Positions 53,980-61,990 of a stretch of DNA of 64,000 nucleotides are shown here, piece after piece (positions within the stretch are counted from its first letter, which is position 1; every line of letters starts with the position of its first letter). Under the pieces are notes generated by a model that searched no databases, had not been told where the DNA came from, and saw only the letters and a program-made list of their open reading frames with translations. The stretch spans positions 434,001 through 498,000 of the forward strand of contig CAVYNA010000001.1 of NCBI GenBank assembly GCA_963769765.1, read 5' to 3'. The position numbers and the translations under genes were made by a program. The DNA is from Bog-756 sp963769765 (GTDB lineage: Bacteria; Actinomycetota; Acidimicrobiia; Acidimicrobiales; RAAP-2).

Positions 53980-54581
53980 GGTCGGGACCGGGTCATGGCG
54001 ACCAGCTTGCGCTCGAGGCGGTTGCGCAGACTGCGGGAAGGGGGCGCGAGCCCGAAGAGGTCGCACATCCAGAGCCCGTCGCATGCGAGGCGGACCGTCA
54101 GGGCGACCGCCGGGTCGAGCCCGTCGTCGAGGAGTCGGGCCTGCCAGCGGTCCGCGGCTCGTTGGAGCGGTTCGAGCAGCGCCGGCTCGGCAGCAGCCGC
54201 GGCGATGAGGGCGGCACCCAGCCGATCGTCGCGTTCGGATGTCGCCGACGACGGGGCCACCGTCGCGCGCAGGTAGGCGCGCGTGTAGTCACCGGGTCCA
54301 GGTGCGTCTGGGAGGAGGCGAAGGATCTCGTGGTCGTACGAGGCGATGAGTGCGTCGACCATTCCCGAGACGAGCGCATCACGGGTGGGGAAGTGGTACA
54401 ACACCCCGCCTTTGCTCAGGCCTGCACCCGCGGCCGCCGCGTCGAGGGTGAGGTGTGCGACGCCGTCGCGCAGCACGATCTCCTCCGCCGCGGCGACGAT
54501 GCGCGACTTGGTGTCCGAGCCGCGGTGGGCGGCGGCACGGCGTGACGGCCGGGACGGACGGCGGTCGGAGAGCGTGGTCAC
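53976..54581 (-). CDS. TetR family transcriptional repressor
   Basis: A 201-residue regulator with the N-terminal TetR helix-turn-helix (IVAAAEEIVLRDGVAHLTLD ... AGLSKGGVLYHFPTRDALV) and a TetR_C-type ligand domain. It begins with GTG 54581, seven bases after a TACAGT -10 box that is part of a perfect palindrome. The gene and the MFS pump share an ATGA overlap, indicating that the protein represses its own operon until a toxic ligand is bound. Confidence 0.92.
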   Translation of the reverse strand: MTTLSDRRPSRPSRRAAAHRGSDTKSRIVAAAEEIVLRDGVAHLTLDAAAAGAGLSKGGVLYHFPTRDALVSGMVDALIASYDHEILRLLPDAPGPGDYTRAYLRATVAPSSATSERDDRLGAALIAAAAAEPALLEPLQRAADRWQARLLDDGLDPAVALTVRLACDGLWMCDLFGLAPPSRSLRNRLERKLVAMTRSRP

Positions 54582-54589
54582 ACCCGGAA

Positions 54590-54611
54590 CTGTACCGTCT
54601 GGACGGTACAG
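54590..54611. promoter_or_regulatory. TetR operator overlapping the -10 box
   Basis: Perfect 10-bp arms CTGTACCGTC and GACGGTACAG are separated by two bases. On the minus strand the end of the palindrome supplies TACAGT, seven bases before the tetR GTG, so repressor bound here would block the leaderless promoter. Confidence 0.85.
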
Positions 54612-54632
54612 TCGGGGGCGGTCAGGGTCGGT

Positions 54633-54878
54633 TCAGGACCGCCGGTTCCCGAGGTGCCAGCCGGCGCAGAAGCTGCAGCGGTAGGGATCGAGGTCCGCAC
54701 CTTCTTCGAGGCGGAGTCGGAGCGACGAGCGGTTGGCGTCCTCCTCGGTGGCGAACCGCGTCTTCGGGGTGCCGTCGGACCGCCAGTGCTCGCGGGCGGC
54801 TCCGGCTCCCTCGGTCCTGTCGCGTGAGGTCGCCCCGGTCGGGGGCGGGCGTCGGCGGTTCCGCCGCGCGGCGGACAC
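54633..54878 (-). CDS. Small zinc-ribbon-like protein
   Basis: An 81-residue basic protein whose C-terminus reads YRCSFCAGWHLGNRR, a half zinc-ribbon (CxxC with a nearby His). The middle (KTRFATEEDANRSSLRLRLE) looks like a short helix. Small proteins with the C-x-x-C ... WHLG ending are widespread in actinobacteria but have no known function. GTG 54878 is used; it is 9 bp from the 3' end of the enoyl-CoA hydratase on the same strand and may be co-transcribed. Confidence 0.6.
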   Translation of the reverse strand: MSAARRNRRRPPPTGATSRDRTEGAGAAREHWRSDGTPKTRFATEEDANRSSLRLRLEEGADLDPYRCSFCAGWHLGNRRS

Positions 54879-54886
54879 GGGCCGGA

Positions 54887-55687
54887 CTACTCGGTGTAGA
54901 CGGGCGGGCGCTTCTCACGGAAGGCCGCCGAGGCCTCGGTCAGGTTGCCGGTGTGACCGGCGAGGAGCTGGGTGCGGTTCTCGAGATCGACCGCGGTCTG
55001 AAGGCTGCCGACTTCGAGGGCTGCCCAGATGGTGTCCTTGGTGAGCGCGAGGCCGAACGGACTGAACCGGCACATCCCCACGGCCATCTCGATCGACCGC
55101 TCGAGGAGCTCCTCGTCGGGCAGGACCTGCGAGACGAGGCCGATCCGGAGCGCTTCCTCGGCGTCGACCAACTTGCCGGTAAGGAGGATCTCCGCGGAGT
55201 TGGAGGTCCCGACCGCGCGCGGCAACAACCAGCTGATTCCGAGCTCGGTGCCCGAGAGCCCGTTGCTGATGCCCGCGCCGCAGAAGACGGCCGACCGTCC
55301 TGCGAGTCGGACGTCCGCGCCCAGCGACAGGCACATGCCGCCTCCGTACGCCGGTCCCTTGATCGCCGCGATGATCGGCTGGGGGATCGCCCGCATGGCG
55401 GGGACCACGCCGCCCATGTACTCCATCGCGCGCATGCCCATGCGGTGGCGCCCGAGATCGTCCGCGCCCGGTGGCATGCCGGCGTGCTCGAGCTCGAGGC
55501 CGGAGCAGAACGCACGGCCGGCACCGGTGAGGACGATCACCCGGCAGTCGTTGTCGGCTGCGACCTGGTCGAGCGCGGCGTACAGATCGGTGACCAGTGC
55601 GAACGACATCGAGTTCAGACGCGCCGGATTGTCGAGGGTCACGACCGAGACGTGGGGACGGACCCGGTCGATCGAGACGAGTGCCAT
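54887..55687 (-). CDS. Enoyl-CoA hydratase/isomerase family protein
   Basis: A 266-residue crotonase-family protein. FCSGLELEHAGMP (oxyanion hole 1) and KGPAYGGGMCLSLGADVRL (oxyanion hole 2) are clear, and GTELGISWLLPRAVG matches the site where hydratases carry their catalytic Glu. ATG 55687 is used; an upstream ATG 36 bp earlier is less likely. It lies divergent to the YqgE gene and upstream of the small CxxC protein. Confidence 0.88.
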   Translation of the reverse strand: MALVSIDRVRPHVSVVTLDNPARLNSMSFALVTDLYAALDQVAADNDCRVIVLTGAGRAFCSGLELEHAGMPPGADDLGRHRMGMRAMEYMGGVVPAMRAIPQPIIAAIKGPAYGGGMCLSLGADVRLAGRSAVFCGAGISNGLSGTELGISWLLPRAVGTSNSAEILLTGKLVDAEEALRIGLVSQVLPDEELLERSIEMAVGMCRFSPFGLALTKDTIWAALEVGSLQTAVDLENRTQLLAGHTGNLTEASAAFREKRPPVYTE

Positions 55688-55755
55688 GGCCACAGCCTCA
55701 CCGACGGCGGGTTGCGGCGCCACTCGGCAGCCCGGGTTTGGGCCATCATCGTGCC

Positions 55756-56388
55756 GTGCCGATCGAGCCGTTCAGCGCCTTCGATCCTTTCGGTGGCTCG
55801 CCGCCGCCGGACTCGTTGACCGGGCACCTCCTCGTGGCCACTCCCCGGCTCTCGGATCCGAACTTCTCCCGCCGGGTGGTGCTCGTCCTCGACCACGGGG
55901 CGCACGGCGCGCTCGGCATCGTGATCGACCGCCCGGGCGGGGTCCGGGTGGACCAGCTGCTCCCGCAGTGGCACGAGGTGGCGACGCCGCCGGCCGAGCT
56001 GTTCACCGGCGGCCCCGTCGCCCGCAACGCGCTGATCGGCCTGGTCCGGCTCGCTGCAAGGGAAGCCGGAGCGGAAACGCCCACCGCCCCCGCCGGCTGG
56101 CGCGTGCTGGTCGACGACGACCGACCGGTCGGGACCGTCGATCTTTCGTCCGACCCTGCCGACTCATTGGGATCGATCGAGGCGGCGCGCCTCTTCTCGG
56201 GCTACGCGGGGTGGGATGCCGCCCAGCTCGAGGTCGAGATCGACGAGGGCTCGTGGTACGTGGTGCGGGCCGAGGCCCGTGACCCGATCTCGGCCGACCC
56301 GGAGGGGCTCTGGCGCCGGGTGCTGCGCCGCCAGGGCGGTGCACTCGCGCTCGAGTCGGCGTTCCCCGACGACCCCTCCTGCAATTGA
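55756..56388 (+). CDS. YqgE/AlgH family protein
   Basis: A 210-residue UPF0301 protein. The start TGHLLVATPRLSDPNFSRRV, HGALGIVIDRPGG, FTGGPVARNALI and RLFSGYAGWDAAQLE are the classic motifs of the family. Its biochemical role is not established. The GTG at 55756 gives the correct N-terminus; a CATCAT -10-like box ends five bases upstream. The GNAT gene follows 16 bp later. Confidence 0.9.
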   Translation: MPIEPFSAFDPFGGSPPPDSLTGHLLVATPRLSDPNFSRRVVLVLDHGAHGALGIVIDRPGGVRVDQLLPQWHEVATPPAELFTGGPVARNALIGLVRLAAREAGAETPTAPAGWRVLVDDDRPVGTVDLSSDPADSLGSIEAARLFSGYAGWDAAQLEVEIDEGSWYVVRAEARDPISADPEGLWRRVLRRQGGALALESAFPDDPSCN

Positions 56389-56404
56389 TCGGCACGGCGC
56401 TACC

Positions 56405-57040
56405 ATGCGGGCCGTGCGCGAGGGGATCGTTCGACCGCCGGTGCGGCGGGTGGTGTCTGCCGACGTGCCCGCACTTGCCGGTTTGCTGGTCCGGGCCTTC
56501 GCAGACGACCCCGTCGCCAACTTCATGTTCGCCGGCGAACGGCGTCGCCGGCTCGGGCTGCACTCCTTTTTCACCTCGCAGCTCAAGCGGCAGTACCTGC
56601 CCTACGGCGAGGTCTATACGACCGAGGCAGGAGACGGTGTCGCGATCTGGGGTCCGCCCGACCGGAATCGCAATGGACTCGTCGAACTCCTCCAGCTTCT
56701 CCCGACCGCGCCGTTCCTCGCGAGCGGACGGGCCCACCGGGCCCTCCGGCTGCTCTTCGAGGTCGACGAGCTGCACCCGAAGGAGCCGCACTGGTACCTC
56801 GCGACCATCGGGACCGAACCCTCACGGCAGGGGAAGGGAATCGGGTCGGCTCTGCTCGAGACGGTGCTCCCGCAGGTCGACGAAGAGGGCCATCCTGCCT
56901 ACCTCGAGTCCTCCAAGGAGCGGAATCTTCCCCTCTACGCGCGGTACGGATTCGAGGTGATCGAGGAGTTCCGCTCCAAGGTCGGCAGCCCGCCGATCTG
57001 GCGCATGTGGCGCGAGCCGCGGGTGCCCGAGCTCCCCTGA
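56405..57040 (+). CDS. GNAT family N-acetyltransferase
   Basis: A 211-residue acetyltransferase. The acetyl-CoA pyrophosphate loop is seen in SRQGKGIGSALLETVLPQVDE and the C-terminal LPLYARYGFEVIEEF is typical. The N-terminal half (LAGLLVRAFADDPVANFMFA) resembles toxin- or aminoglycoside-type GNATs. Substrate unknown. ATG 56405 is annotated, but TACCAT at 56401 is a -10 box in which that ATG would sit; a leaderless start at GTG 56414 is equally possible. Confidence 0.85.
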   Translation: MRAVREGIVRPPVRRVVSADVPALAGLLVRAFADDPVANFMFAGERRRRLGLHSFFTSQLKRQYLPYGEVYTTEAGDGVAIWGPPDRNRNGLVELLQLLPTAPFLASGRAHRALRLLFEVDELHPKEPHWYLATIGTEPSRQGKGIGSALLETVLPQVDEEGHPAYLESSKERNLPLYARYGFEVIEEFRSKVGSPPIWRMWREPRVPELP

Positions 57041-57150
57041 TCGCGCCGGGGACGAACTCGGACGAAGCGCCGATCCCGGTTGGGGGACGTGAGCGCACGG
57101 ATGGAGAGAAGGGCGGCTGGAGGCCGTGGAGGGAAGGGCGGTCGGGTCCT

Positions 57151-57195
57151 GTTTTTTTTGAGGTGATGTACGTATACATCAGGTGATGTATGTCG
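57151..57195. repeat. Phased GATGTA element, copy 2
   Basis: A T-tract (eight Ts) is followed by GATGTA at 57165 and 57185 (20 bp apart) with an inverted TACATC at 57175 between them. Aligned without gaps to the copy at 2991, it shares GGTGATGTA at the left and GATGTATG at the right. The whole gap 57041-57327 between the convergent GNAT and LysR genes shows no credible gene. Confidence 0.55.
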
Positions 57196-57327
57196 AAAGA
57201 ACGGACCACCGGATCCGAGCGTGCCGCGGCGACGGAGGCGGGAGCACAGGCCGGACACGCACGCCAGGATCCCGTGCCAGGCGCCCGCATTTCACCTGGT
57301 CGTGGTCCCGGAAACCGACCGGTGAAC

Positions 57328-58242
57328 TCAGATCGGCAGGTGGAGGCCCTGTGGACGGGGGCCGGGTTGGGTGAGCGCAAGCGCCAAGAGCTCGAGCAGC
57401 GCCCGCGACGGAGCGGACGGCAGTCCGCGGCTGCGCTGGGCCACCCCGACCCGCCGACGTGGCAGTCCTTCGACCTGCAGCGGCTCGAACCGGCCGAGGA
57501 GGAGAGAGGGGATCGCGGTCGCCGGCAGGATGGCCGGACCGTACCCCTCGAACGTCAACGACGCGATGAGACGGAGGCCGTCGATCTCGGCGGCTGGCAG
57601 GAGGTTGACCCCGAGCGGCCGGGTGGCCGCGTCGAGCTCGTCGCGGAAGGAGGTGCCGGGGAGGGGCAAGAGGAGTTCGAGGTCGGCGAGGTCCTCGAGC
57701 GTGATGTGGCGTCCCGGCTCGGCCATCGGATGGCCCTTCGGGAGGACCAACATGAGGTCCTCTTCGAAGAGGAGTCGGGTCGTGAGGTCGCGGCCCGCGA
57801 CCGGCAGGTTGACGACGGCGAGGTCGAGCTGGCCGGCGGCGAGCTGCGGCTCGAGCCCCGTCGTGTTCCCCTCGACGATCACGAGCCGGAGCTTGGGGTG
57901 GGTCGAGCGAGCGGCGTCCATCAGGCGCGGGACGAGCCATCGGGCCGTCGTCCCGATCATTCCGACGCGGACGGTGCCGGTCACCTCGTCCCGGCAGGCC
58001 GCGACGTCGGAGACCAGCGCGTCGAGCTCGGTGAGGATCCGGCGCGCCCGGGCCACGACCGCGAGGCCCTCTTCGGTGAGGTGACCGTCCGACCGGTCGA
58101 TCATCGGCGCACCGAGCTCGCGCTCGAGGCGCGCGATGTGGGCCGAGATGTTGGACTGGACCGTCCCGAGATGTTCGGCGGCGGCCGAGAAGGTGCCATG
58201 GTCGCTGATCGCCGTCAGTGCCTGGAGGTGGCGGAGCTCCAT
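57328..58242 (-). CDS. LysR family transcriptional regulator
   Basis: A 304-residue LysR regulator. The N-terminal HTH starts MELRHLQALTAISDHGTFSA and includes GTVQSNISAHIARLERELGA. The two-lobed effector domain (GTVRVGMIGTTARWLVPRLM ... LVLPKGHPMAEPGRHIT) is complete. ATG 58242 is eight bases from TATCGT, a -10 box. It lies divergent to the C-rich RNA and may regulate it; no enzyme gene is nearby that would hint at an effector. Confidence 0.9.
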   Translation of the reverse strand: MELRHLQALTAISDHGTFSAAAEHLGTVQSNISAHIARLERELGAPMIDRSDGHLTEEGLAVVARARRILTELDALVSDVAACRDEVTGTVRVGMIGTTARWLVPRLMDAARSTHPKLRLVIVEGNTTGLEPQLAAGQLDLAVVNLPVAGRDLTTRLLFEEDLMLVLPKGHPMAEPGRHITLEDLADLELLLPLPGTSFRDELDAATRPLGVNLLPAAEIDGLRLIASLTFEGYGPAILPATAIPSLLLGRFEPLQVEGLPRRRVGVAQRSRGLPSAPSRALLELLALALTQPGPRPQGLHLPI

Positions 58243-58262
58243 CGCCCATCACGATAGCAGGT

Positions 58263-58307
58263 ATCAATATAAGCTGTTTGACTGATTGCTCGCGGGTGTT
58301 ATACGAT
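58263..58307 (+). promoter_or_regulatory. Promoter of C-rich RNA with LysR-type dyad
   Basis: TTGACT (58278-58283) and TACGAT (58302-58307) with an 18-bp spacer form a sigma70-like promoter. The -35 box lies in an imperfect dyad, ATCAAT ... TGAT, centred on AGCT at about 58274, next to the divergent LysR gene. Confidence 0.55.
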
Positions 58308-58313
58308 AGCTCC

Positions 58314-58398
58314 ACGACCACAGGATCTAAGGAATCCCCCTCCTTTCCTTGTTGAGTCAGTGCGAAGGGACCGCCCTCCCCCCCGGCGGTCCCTTTGC
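58314..58398 (+). ncRNA. 6C RNA-like C-rich small RNA
   Basis: Downstream of the promoter above are two stem-loops. The first has AAGGAA/TTCCTT (58329-58350) around a loop with five Cs and then UCC, complementary to a Shine-Dalgarno sequence. The second has an 11-bp stem AAGGGACCGCC/GGCGGTCCCTT (58365-58395) around a nine-base loop with seven Cs in a row and one U. This architecture is that of the actinobacterial 6C RNA family. The U-tail is short (UUU). The 5' end is estimated. Confidence 0.6.
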
Positions 58399-58490
58399 CA
58401 TGTCTGGGCCCCGATTGCAGGCTGGACCGGACCCGCGGCGTCGGACGACCGACCCCGCAAGTGTGGCCTCCGGTCGGGTTCGGGCGGGGG

Positions 58491-58496
58491 TAGCGT
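58491..58496 (+). promoter_or_regulatory. -10 box of HAD-acyltransferase gene
   Basis: TAGCGT ends six bases before ATG 58503, so the murT-gatD operon probably starts as a leaderless transcript. Confidence 0.5.
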
Positions 58497-58502
58497 GCAC
58501 CC

Positions 58503-59885
58503 ATGCCTGAGCCTGCGGGCGCCGTCTTCGTCGACCTCGACCGCACACTGATCGGGAGCGCGAGCGGACCGGTCTTCCACGAGGCGCTGGTTGCCGAGGA
58601 CGTGGTCTCCGGAGACCGGCACCTGCCCGGCGACCGGCTGCTCTACAGCCTCTACGACCGGTTCGGCGAGTCGTTCGCCATGATGGGCCTCGCGTGGGCC
58701 ACCGCGATCGTGATGCGGGGCCGACGCGCCGAGGCCGTGCGTCGGGCCGGCAAGCGTGCGGTCGCGCCGCTCGAGGACCTCGTGCAGCCCTGGGCCCGTG
58801 ACGTCCTCGACGCGCACCGCGCCGAGGGGCGGGCGCTCGTGCTCGCGACGACCTCGCCAGCGGACCTGGTCACGCCGTTCGCCGAGGCGCTCGGCTTCGA
58901 CGGTGTCATCGCCACCCGCTACGGCGAGGCGGACGGTCGGTACACAGGACGGCTCGCCGGCCGGTTCGTGTGGGGGACCGGCAAGCTGGACGCAGTGGTG
59001 CGGTGGGCCGCAGAGCACGACTGCCCGTTGACCGCATGCCATGCCTACTCGGACAGCTTCTTCGACCTCCCCCTCCTCCACGCGGTCGGCCATCCCCACC
59101 CGCTCAACGCCGATGTACGCCTCGCTGCGGTCGCAATCGCGAGGCGGTGGCCCCTCGAGTACTGGGACCGGGCGCCGGGGGTGCCGTCGCTGATCGGCCT
59201 CGAGCCGTACCACCTGGTCCGGCTGTTCTTCCGGCCGGAGGCGTTCCCGTACGCCCGGTTCGCACTCTCGGGACTCGAGCACGTTCCGGCCCACGGGCCG
59301 GTCGTGCTCGCCTCGAACCACCGGAGCTACTTCGACGTGGCGGCTCTCGGCCTCGTCGCCGCCCGCCTCGGCCGTCCGGTGCGCTTTCTCGCGAAACAAG
59401 AGGTGTTCGATGCGCCCGTCGTCGGGCAGCTGGCCCGCGCGCTCGGAGGGATCGCGGTCGACCGTGGTACCTCTTCGGGTGATCCCATGCGCCGGGCGAC
59501 CGCGGCCCTGCGGGCCGGTGAGGTCGTCATCGTGCTTCCTCAGGGGACCATCCCACGCGGCGATGCGTTCTTCGATCCGGTCCTCCGTGGTCACACCGGT
59601 GCCGCCCGACTCGCTGCCGCGACCGGCGCACCGGTCGTCCCGGTCGGGATCTGGGGGACCGAGCAGGTCTGGCCGAGATCCTCGAAAGTGCCGAACGTGA
59701 CGACGTTGCAGCATCCTCCGCACGTCACCGTCACCGTCGGGCCCGAAGTCGGGCTCGACCTCGTCGACGCCGCCGCCGACACGGCGACGCTGATGGAGTC
59801 GATCGTGTCGCTCCTCCCGGAGGAGGCGAAGCACCAGCACGTCCCGACCGAAGAGGAGCTCGCCCGCACCCGTCCTTCGGCGTGA
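58503..59885 (+). CDS. HAD-IB hydrolase fused to 1-acylglycerol-3-phosphate acyltransferase
   Basis: A 460-residue two-domain protein. The N-terminal HAD-IB phosphatase domain has VFVDLDRTLIG, TTSPADLVTPFAEALG and the metal-loop AYSDSFFDLPLL. The C-terminal PlsC-like acyltransferase has NHRSYFDVAAL (the HX4D box), GGIAVDRGT and PQGTIPRG. Such fusions are common in actinobacteria and act in phospholipid synthesis, though the acyl donor and acceptor are unknown. Its TGA overlaps the murT ATG region by four bases, tying lipid and cell-wall genes in one transcript. Confidence 0.88.
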   Translation: MPEPAGAVFVDLDRTLIGSASGPVFHEALVAEDVVSGDRHLPGDRLLYSLYDRFGESFAMMGLAWATAIVMRGRRAEAVRRAGKRAVAPLEDLVQPWARDVLDAHRAEGRALVLATTSPADLVTPFAEALGFDGVIATRYGEADGRYTGRLAGRFVWGTGKLDAVVRWAAEHDCPLTACHAYSDSFFDLPLLHAVGHPHPLNADVRLAAVAIARRWPLEYWDRAPGVPSLIGLEPYHLVRLFFRPEAFPYARFALSGLEHVPAHGPVVLASNHRSYFDVAALGLVAARLGRPVRFLAKQEVFDAPVVGQLARALGGIAVDRGTSSGDPMRRATAALRAGEVVIVLPQGTIPRGDAFFDPVLRGHTGAARLAAATGAPVVPVGIWGTEQVWPRSSKVPNVTTLQHPPHVTVTVGPEVGLDLVDAAADTATLMESIVSLLPEEAKHQHVPTEEELARTRPSA

Positions 59886-61183
59886 CGATCTCGCTTGCGC
59901 CGGACAGGCCACCCCTTGGCGCCCGTGCCGCACTGGCGGCCGCGAGTGTGCGGTCGTGCAACTGGCTGTCGCGATCGCTCGGGCGGGGGAGTGGGACCGT
60001 CTTCGGCGGCCGCGCCGGGCTGTTGGTCGACCCGGGACTGCTCGCGACGCTCGCGGAGGGTCGATCGATCGCCCTCGTGACCGGCACCAACGGCAAGACC
60101 ACGACGACCCGGCTGCTGCTCGCCGCCCTGGAGTCCGGCGGTGGACGGGTCGTGAGCAACGACACTGGCGCCAACATGCCGGCGGGTCACGTGGCCGCAC
60201 TGGTCGGGGCGTTGGACGCACCGACCGCGGTGCTCGAGGTCGACGAGAGCTACCTGGGCCAGGTGATCGAGGATGTCCGGCCCGAGGTGGTGGTCCTGCT
60301 CAACCTCTCGCGCGACCAGCTCGACCGGATCGCAGAGGTCCGCATGCTCGTCGACCGGTGGCGGGGCGCACTCGGTGCGTCCGCGGCAGGCGGGGGACCG
60401 GCTGTCGTCGCCAATGCAGACGATCCGATGGTGTCGTGGGCGGCGATGGCCGCAGGCCGGGTGGTCTGGGTCGGCGCGGGTCAGGTCTGGCACGACGACG
60501 CAGTCGGGTGCCCCGCATGCGGGGGGCGGATCGAATTCGCCGACCAGGGCGCGTGGTCGTGTGAGCGGTGCGACTTCGCTCGTCCAGCACGAACCGCCTG
60601 GGTCGACGGTGGCGAGGTGGTGTTCGACTCCGGGGAGCGGTTGGCGCTCGACCTCCGTCTTCCCGGGAGCTTCAACCGGGCCAACGCCGCGATGGCCCTG
60701 CTCGCCGCCCGCGCGATGCCGGACGTGGTCGACGACGGGTGGCCGAAGGCCGTCCTCGAAGGGATCGGAGCGGTCGACGAGGTCGCCGGCCGGTTCTCGA
60801 CGGCGAACTGGCACGGGCGATCGCTCCGGCTGCTGCTGGCGAAGAACCCGGCCGGGTGGACGGCCGTCTTCGAGCTGCTGGAGGAGCCCGGACGGCGGGA
60901 CCACCAGGTCGTGCTCTCGGTCAACGCCCGGATCGCCGACGGTCTCGACACCAGCTGGCTCTGGGACGTGCCCTTCGAGCGGCTCGCAGGGCGTCGGGTC
61001 GTCGCGACCGGCGAGCGCTGCCGCGATCTCGCGGTGCGGCTGCGTTACGCCGACGTCGAGCACGTGGTCGTGGACGATCCGCTGGATGCGCTCGGACGTG
61101 CCGGCGAGCTCGTCGCGCCGGGTGGGACGATCGAGTTCCTCGGCAACTACACGGCGTTCGCCGACCTCCGGGGGCGGCTGTGA
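59882..61183 (+). CDS. murT: Lipid II isoglutaminyl synthase subunit MurT
   Basis: MurT with GatD amidates the D-Glu of lipid II to D-iGln. This 433-residue Mur-ligase-type protein has the ATP loop VTGTNGKTTTTRLLL near residue 65, SNDTGANMPAGH, and a four-Cys zinc-ribbon insert (CPACGG ... CERCDF) typical of MurT. The C-terminal DUF1727 domain includes EFLGNYTAFADL. It starts inside the acyltransferase stop (GTGA-like overlap) and its stop overlaps the gatD GTG, confirming the classic murT-gatD pair. Confidence 0.95.
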   Translation: MTISLAPDRPPLGARAALAAASVRSCNWLSRSLGRGSGTVFGGRAGLLVDPGLLATLAEGRSIALVTGTNGKTTTTRLLLAALESGGGRVVSNDTGANMPAGHVAALVGALDAPTAVLEVDESYLGQVIEDVRPEVVVLLNLSRDQLDRIAEVRMLVDRWRGALGASAAGGGPAVVANADDPMVSWAAMAAGRVVWVGAGQVWHDDAVGCPACGGRIEFADQGAWSCERCDFARPARTAWVDGGEVVFDSGERLALDLRLPGSFNRANAAMALLAARAMPDVVDDGWPKAVLEGIGAVDEVAGRFSTANWHGRSLRLLLAKNPAGWTAVFELLEEPGRRDHQVVLSVNARIADGLDTSWLWDVPFERLAGRRVVATGERCRDLAVRLRYADVEHVVVDDPLDALGRAGELVAPGGTIEFLGNYTAFADLRGRL

Positions 61184-61974
61184 CGACGCTCGGCGCCACC
61201 GATCCGCTGGTCGTCGCCGTGGTCTACCCCGACCTGCTCGGGACCTACGGGGACGGCGGCAACGGGCTTGTGCTCGCCCGCCGTGCCGAATGGCGGGGGC
61301 ACGCGGTCCGCCTGGTCCAGGCCGCTTCCGGACGCCCCATCCCCGAGGCCGACCTCTACTGCCTCGGAGGCGGCGAGGACGGGCCCGAAGTCCGCGCAGC
61401 GACCGCGCTCGCCGAGAGCGGAACCCTCGAGCGGGCCGTTGCCCGGGGGGCTGTGGTCCTGGCCGTCTGCGCGGGGTATCAGCTGATCGGCCACAGCTTC
61501 CCCGACGCCGGAGACCGGCCGCAGCCAGGACTCGGCCTGCTCGACGTCACGACGCGGAAGGGATCCGGCAAGCGCGCCGTCGGCGAGGTCGTCGCCGAGG
61601 TGGACCTCGCGCTCGACGGTGACGGCCCGGCGCGCCTCCCGCGACTCACCGGCTTCGAGAACCACAGCGCGGTGACCACCCTCGGCCCGGGTGCCCGACC
61701 ACTCGGCATCGTCGTCCGCGGGGTCGGCAATGGCGGTGGCGACGGGAGCGAAGGTGCGTGGTCCGGTCGGGTGGTCGGGACCTACCTGCACGGACCGGTC
61801 CTCGCCCGAAACGTCGCCCTCGCCGACGTGCTGTTGGGCTGGGCACTCGCTGCGCGCGGGATCGACGGTCCACTCGAGGTCCTGGACGACTCGGAGGAGG
61901 CCGCGTTGCGCCGGCAGCGCCTCGCACCTCCCCGGTCGCCGTCACGCCGGCGGTTCCTGTCACGGCGTCACTGA
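61180..61974 (+). CDS. gatD: Lipid II isoglutaminyl synthase glutamine amidotransferase GatD
   Basis: GatD supplies ammonia from glutamine to MurT. The 264-residue class I amidotransferase opens with VYPDLLGTYGDGGN, has the catalytic Cys in VLAVCAGYQLIG and the catalytic His in GTYLHGPVLARN. CobB/CobQ-like fold. The basic C-terminal tail (RSPSRRRFLSRRH) is unusual. GTG 61180 overlaps murT by four bases. Confidence 0.95.
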   Translation: MTTLGATDPLVVAVVYPDLLGTYGDGGNGLVLARRAEWRGHAVRLVQAASGRPIPEADLYCLGGGEDGPEVRAATALAESGTLERAVARGAVVLAVCAGYQLIGHSFPDAGDRPQPGLGLLDVTTRKGSGKRAVGEVVAEVDLALDGDGPARLPRLTGFENHSAVTTLGPGARPLGIVVRGVGNGGGDGSEGAWSGRVVGTYLHGPVLARNVALADVLLGWALAARGIDGPLEVLDDSEEAALRRQRLAPPRSPSRRRFLSRRH

Positions 61975-61990
61975 TCAGCAGGCTCAGCGC

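Noticed and set aside
57190..58257. Plus-strand frame of 355 codons after the second GATGTA element
   Set aside because: From 57328 it is antisense to lysR; no domain features in the first 46 codons.
58365..58396. Hairpin read only as a terminator
   Set aside because: There is no gene directly upstream on the plus strand; a promoter and a second C-rich hairpin precede it, which fits a small RNA better.
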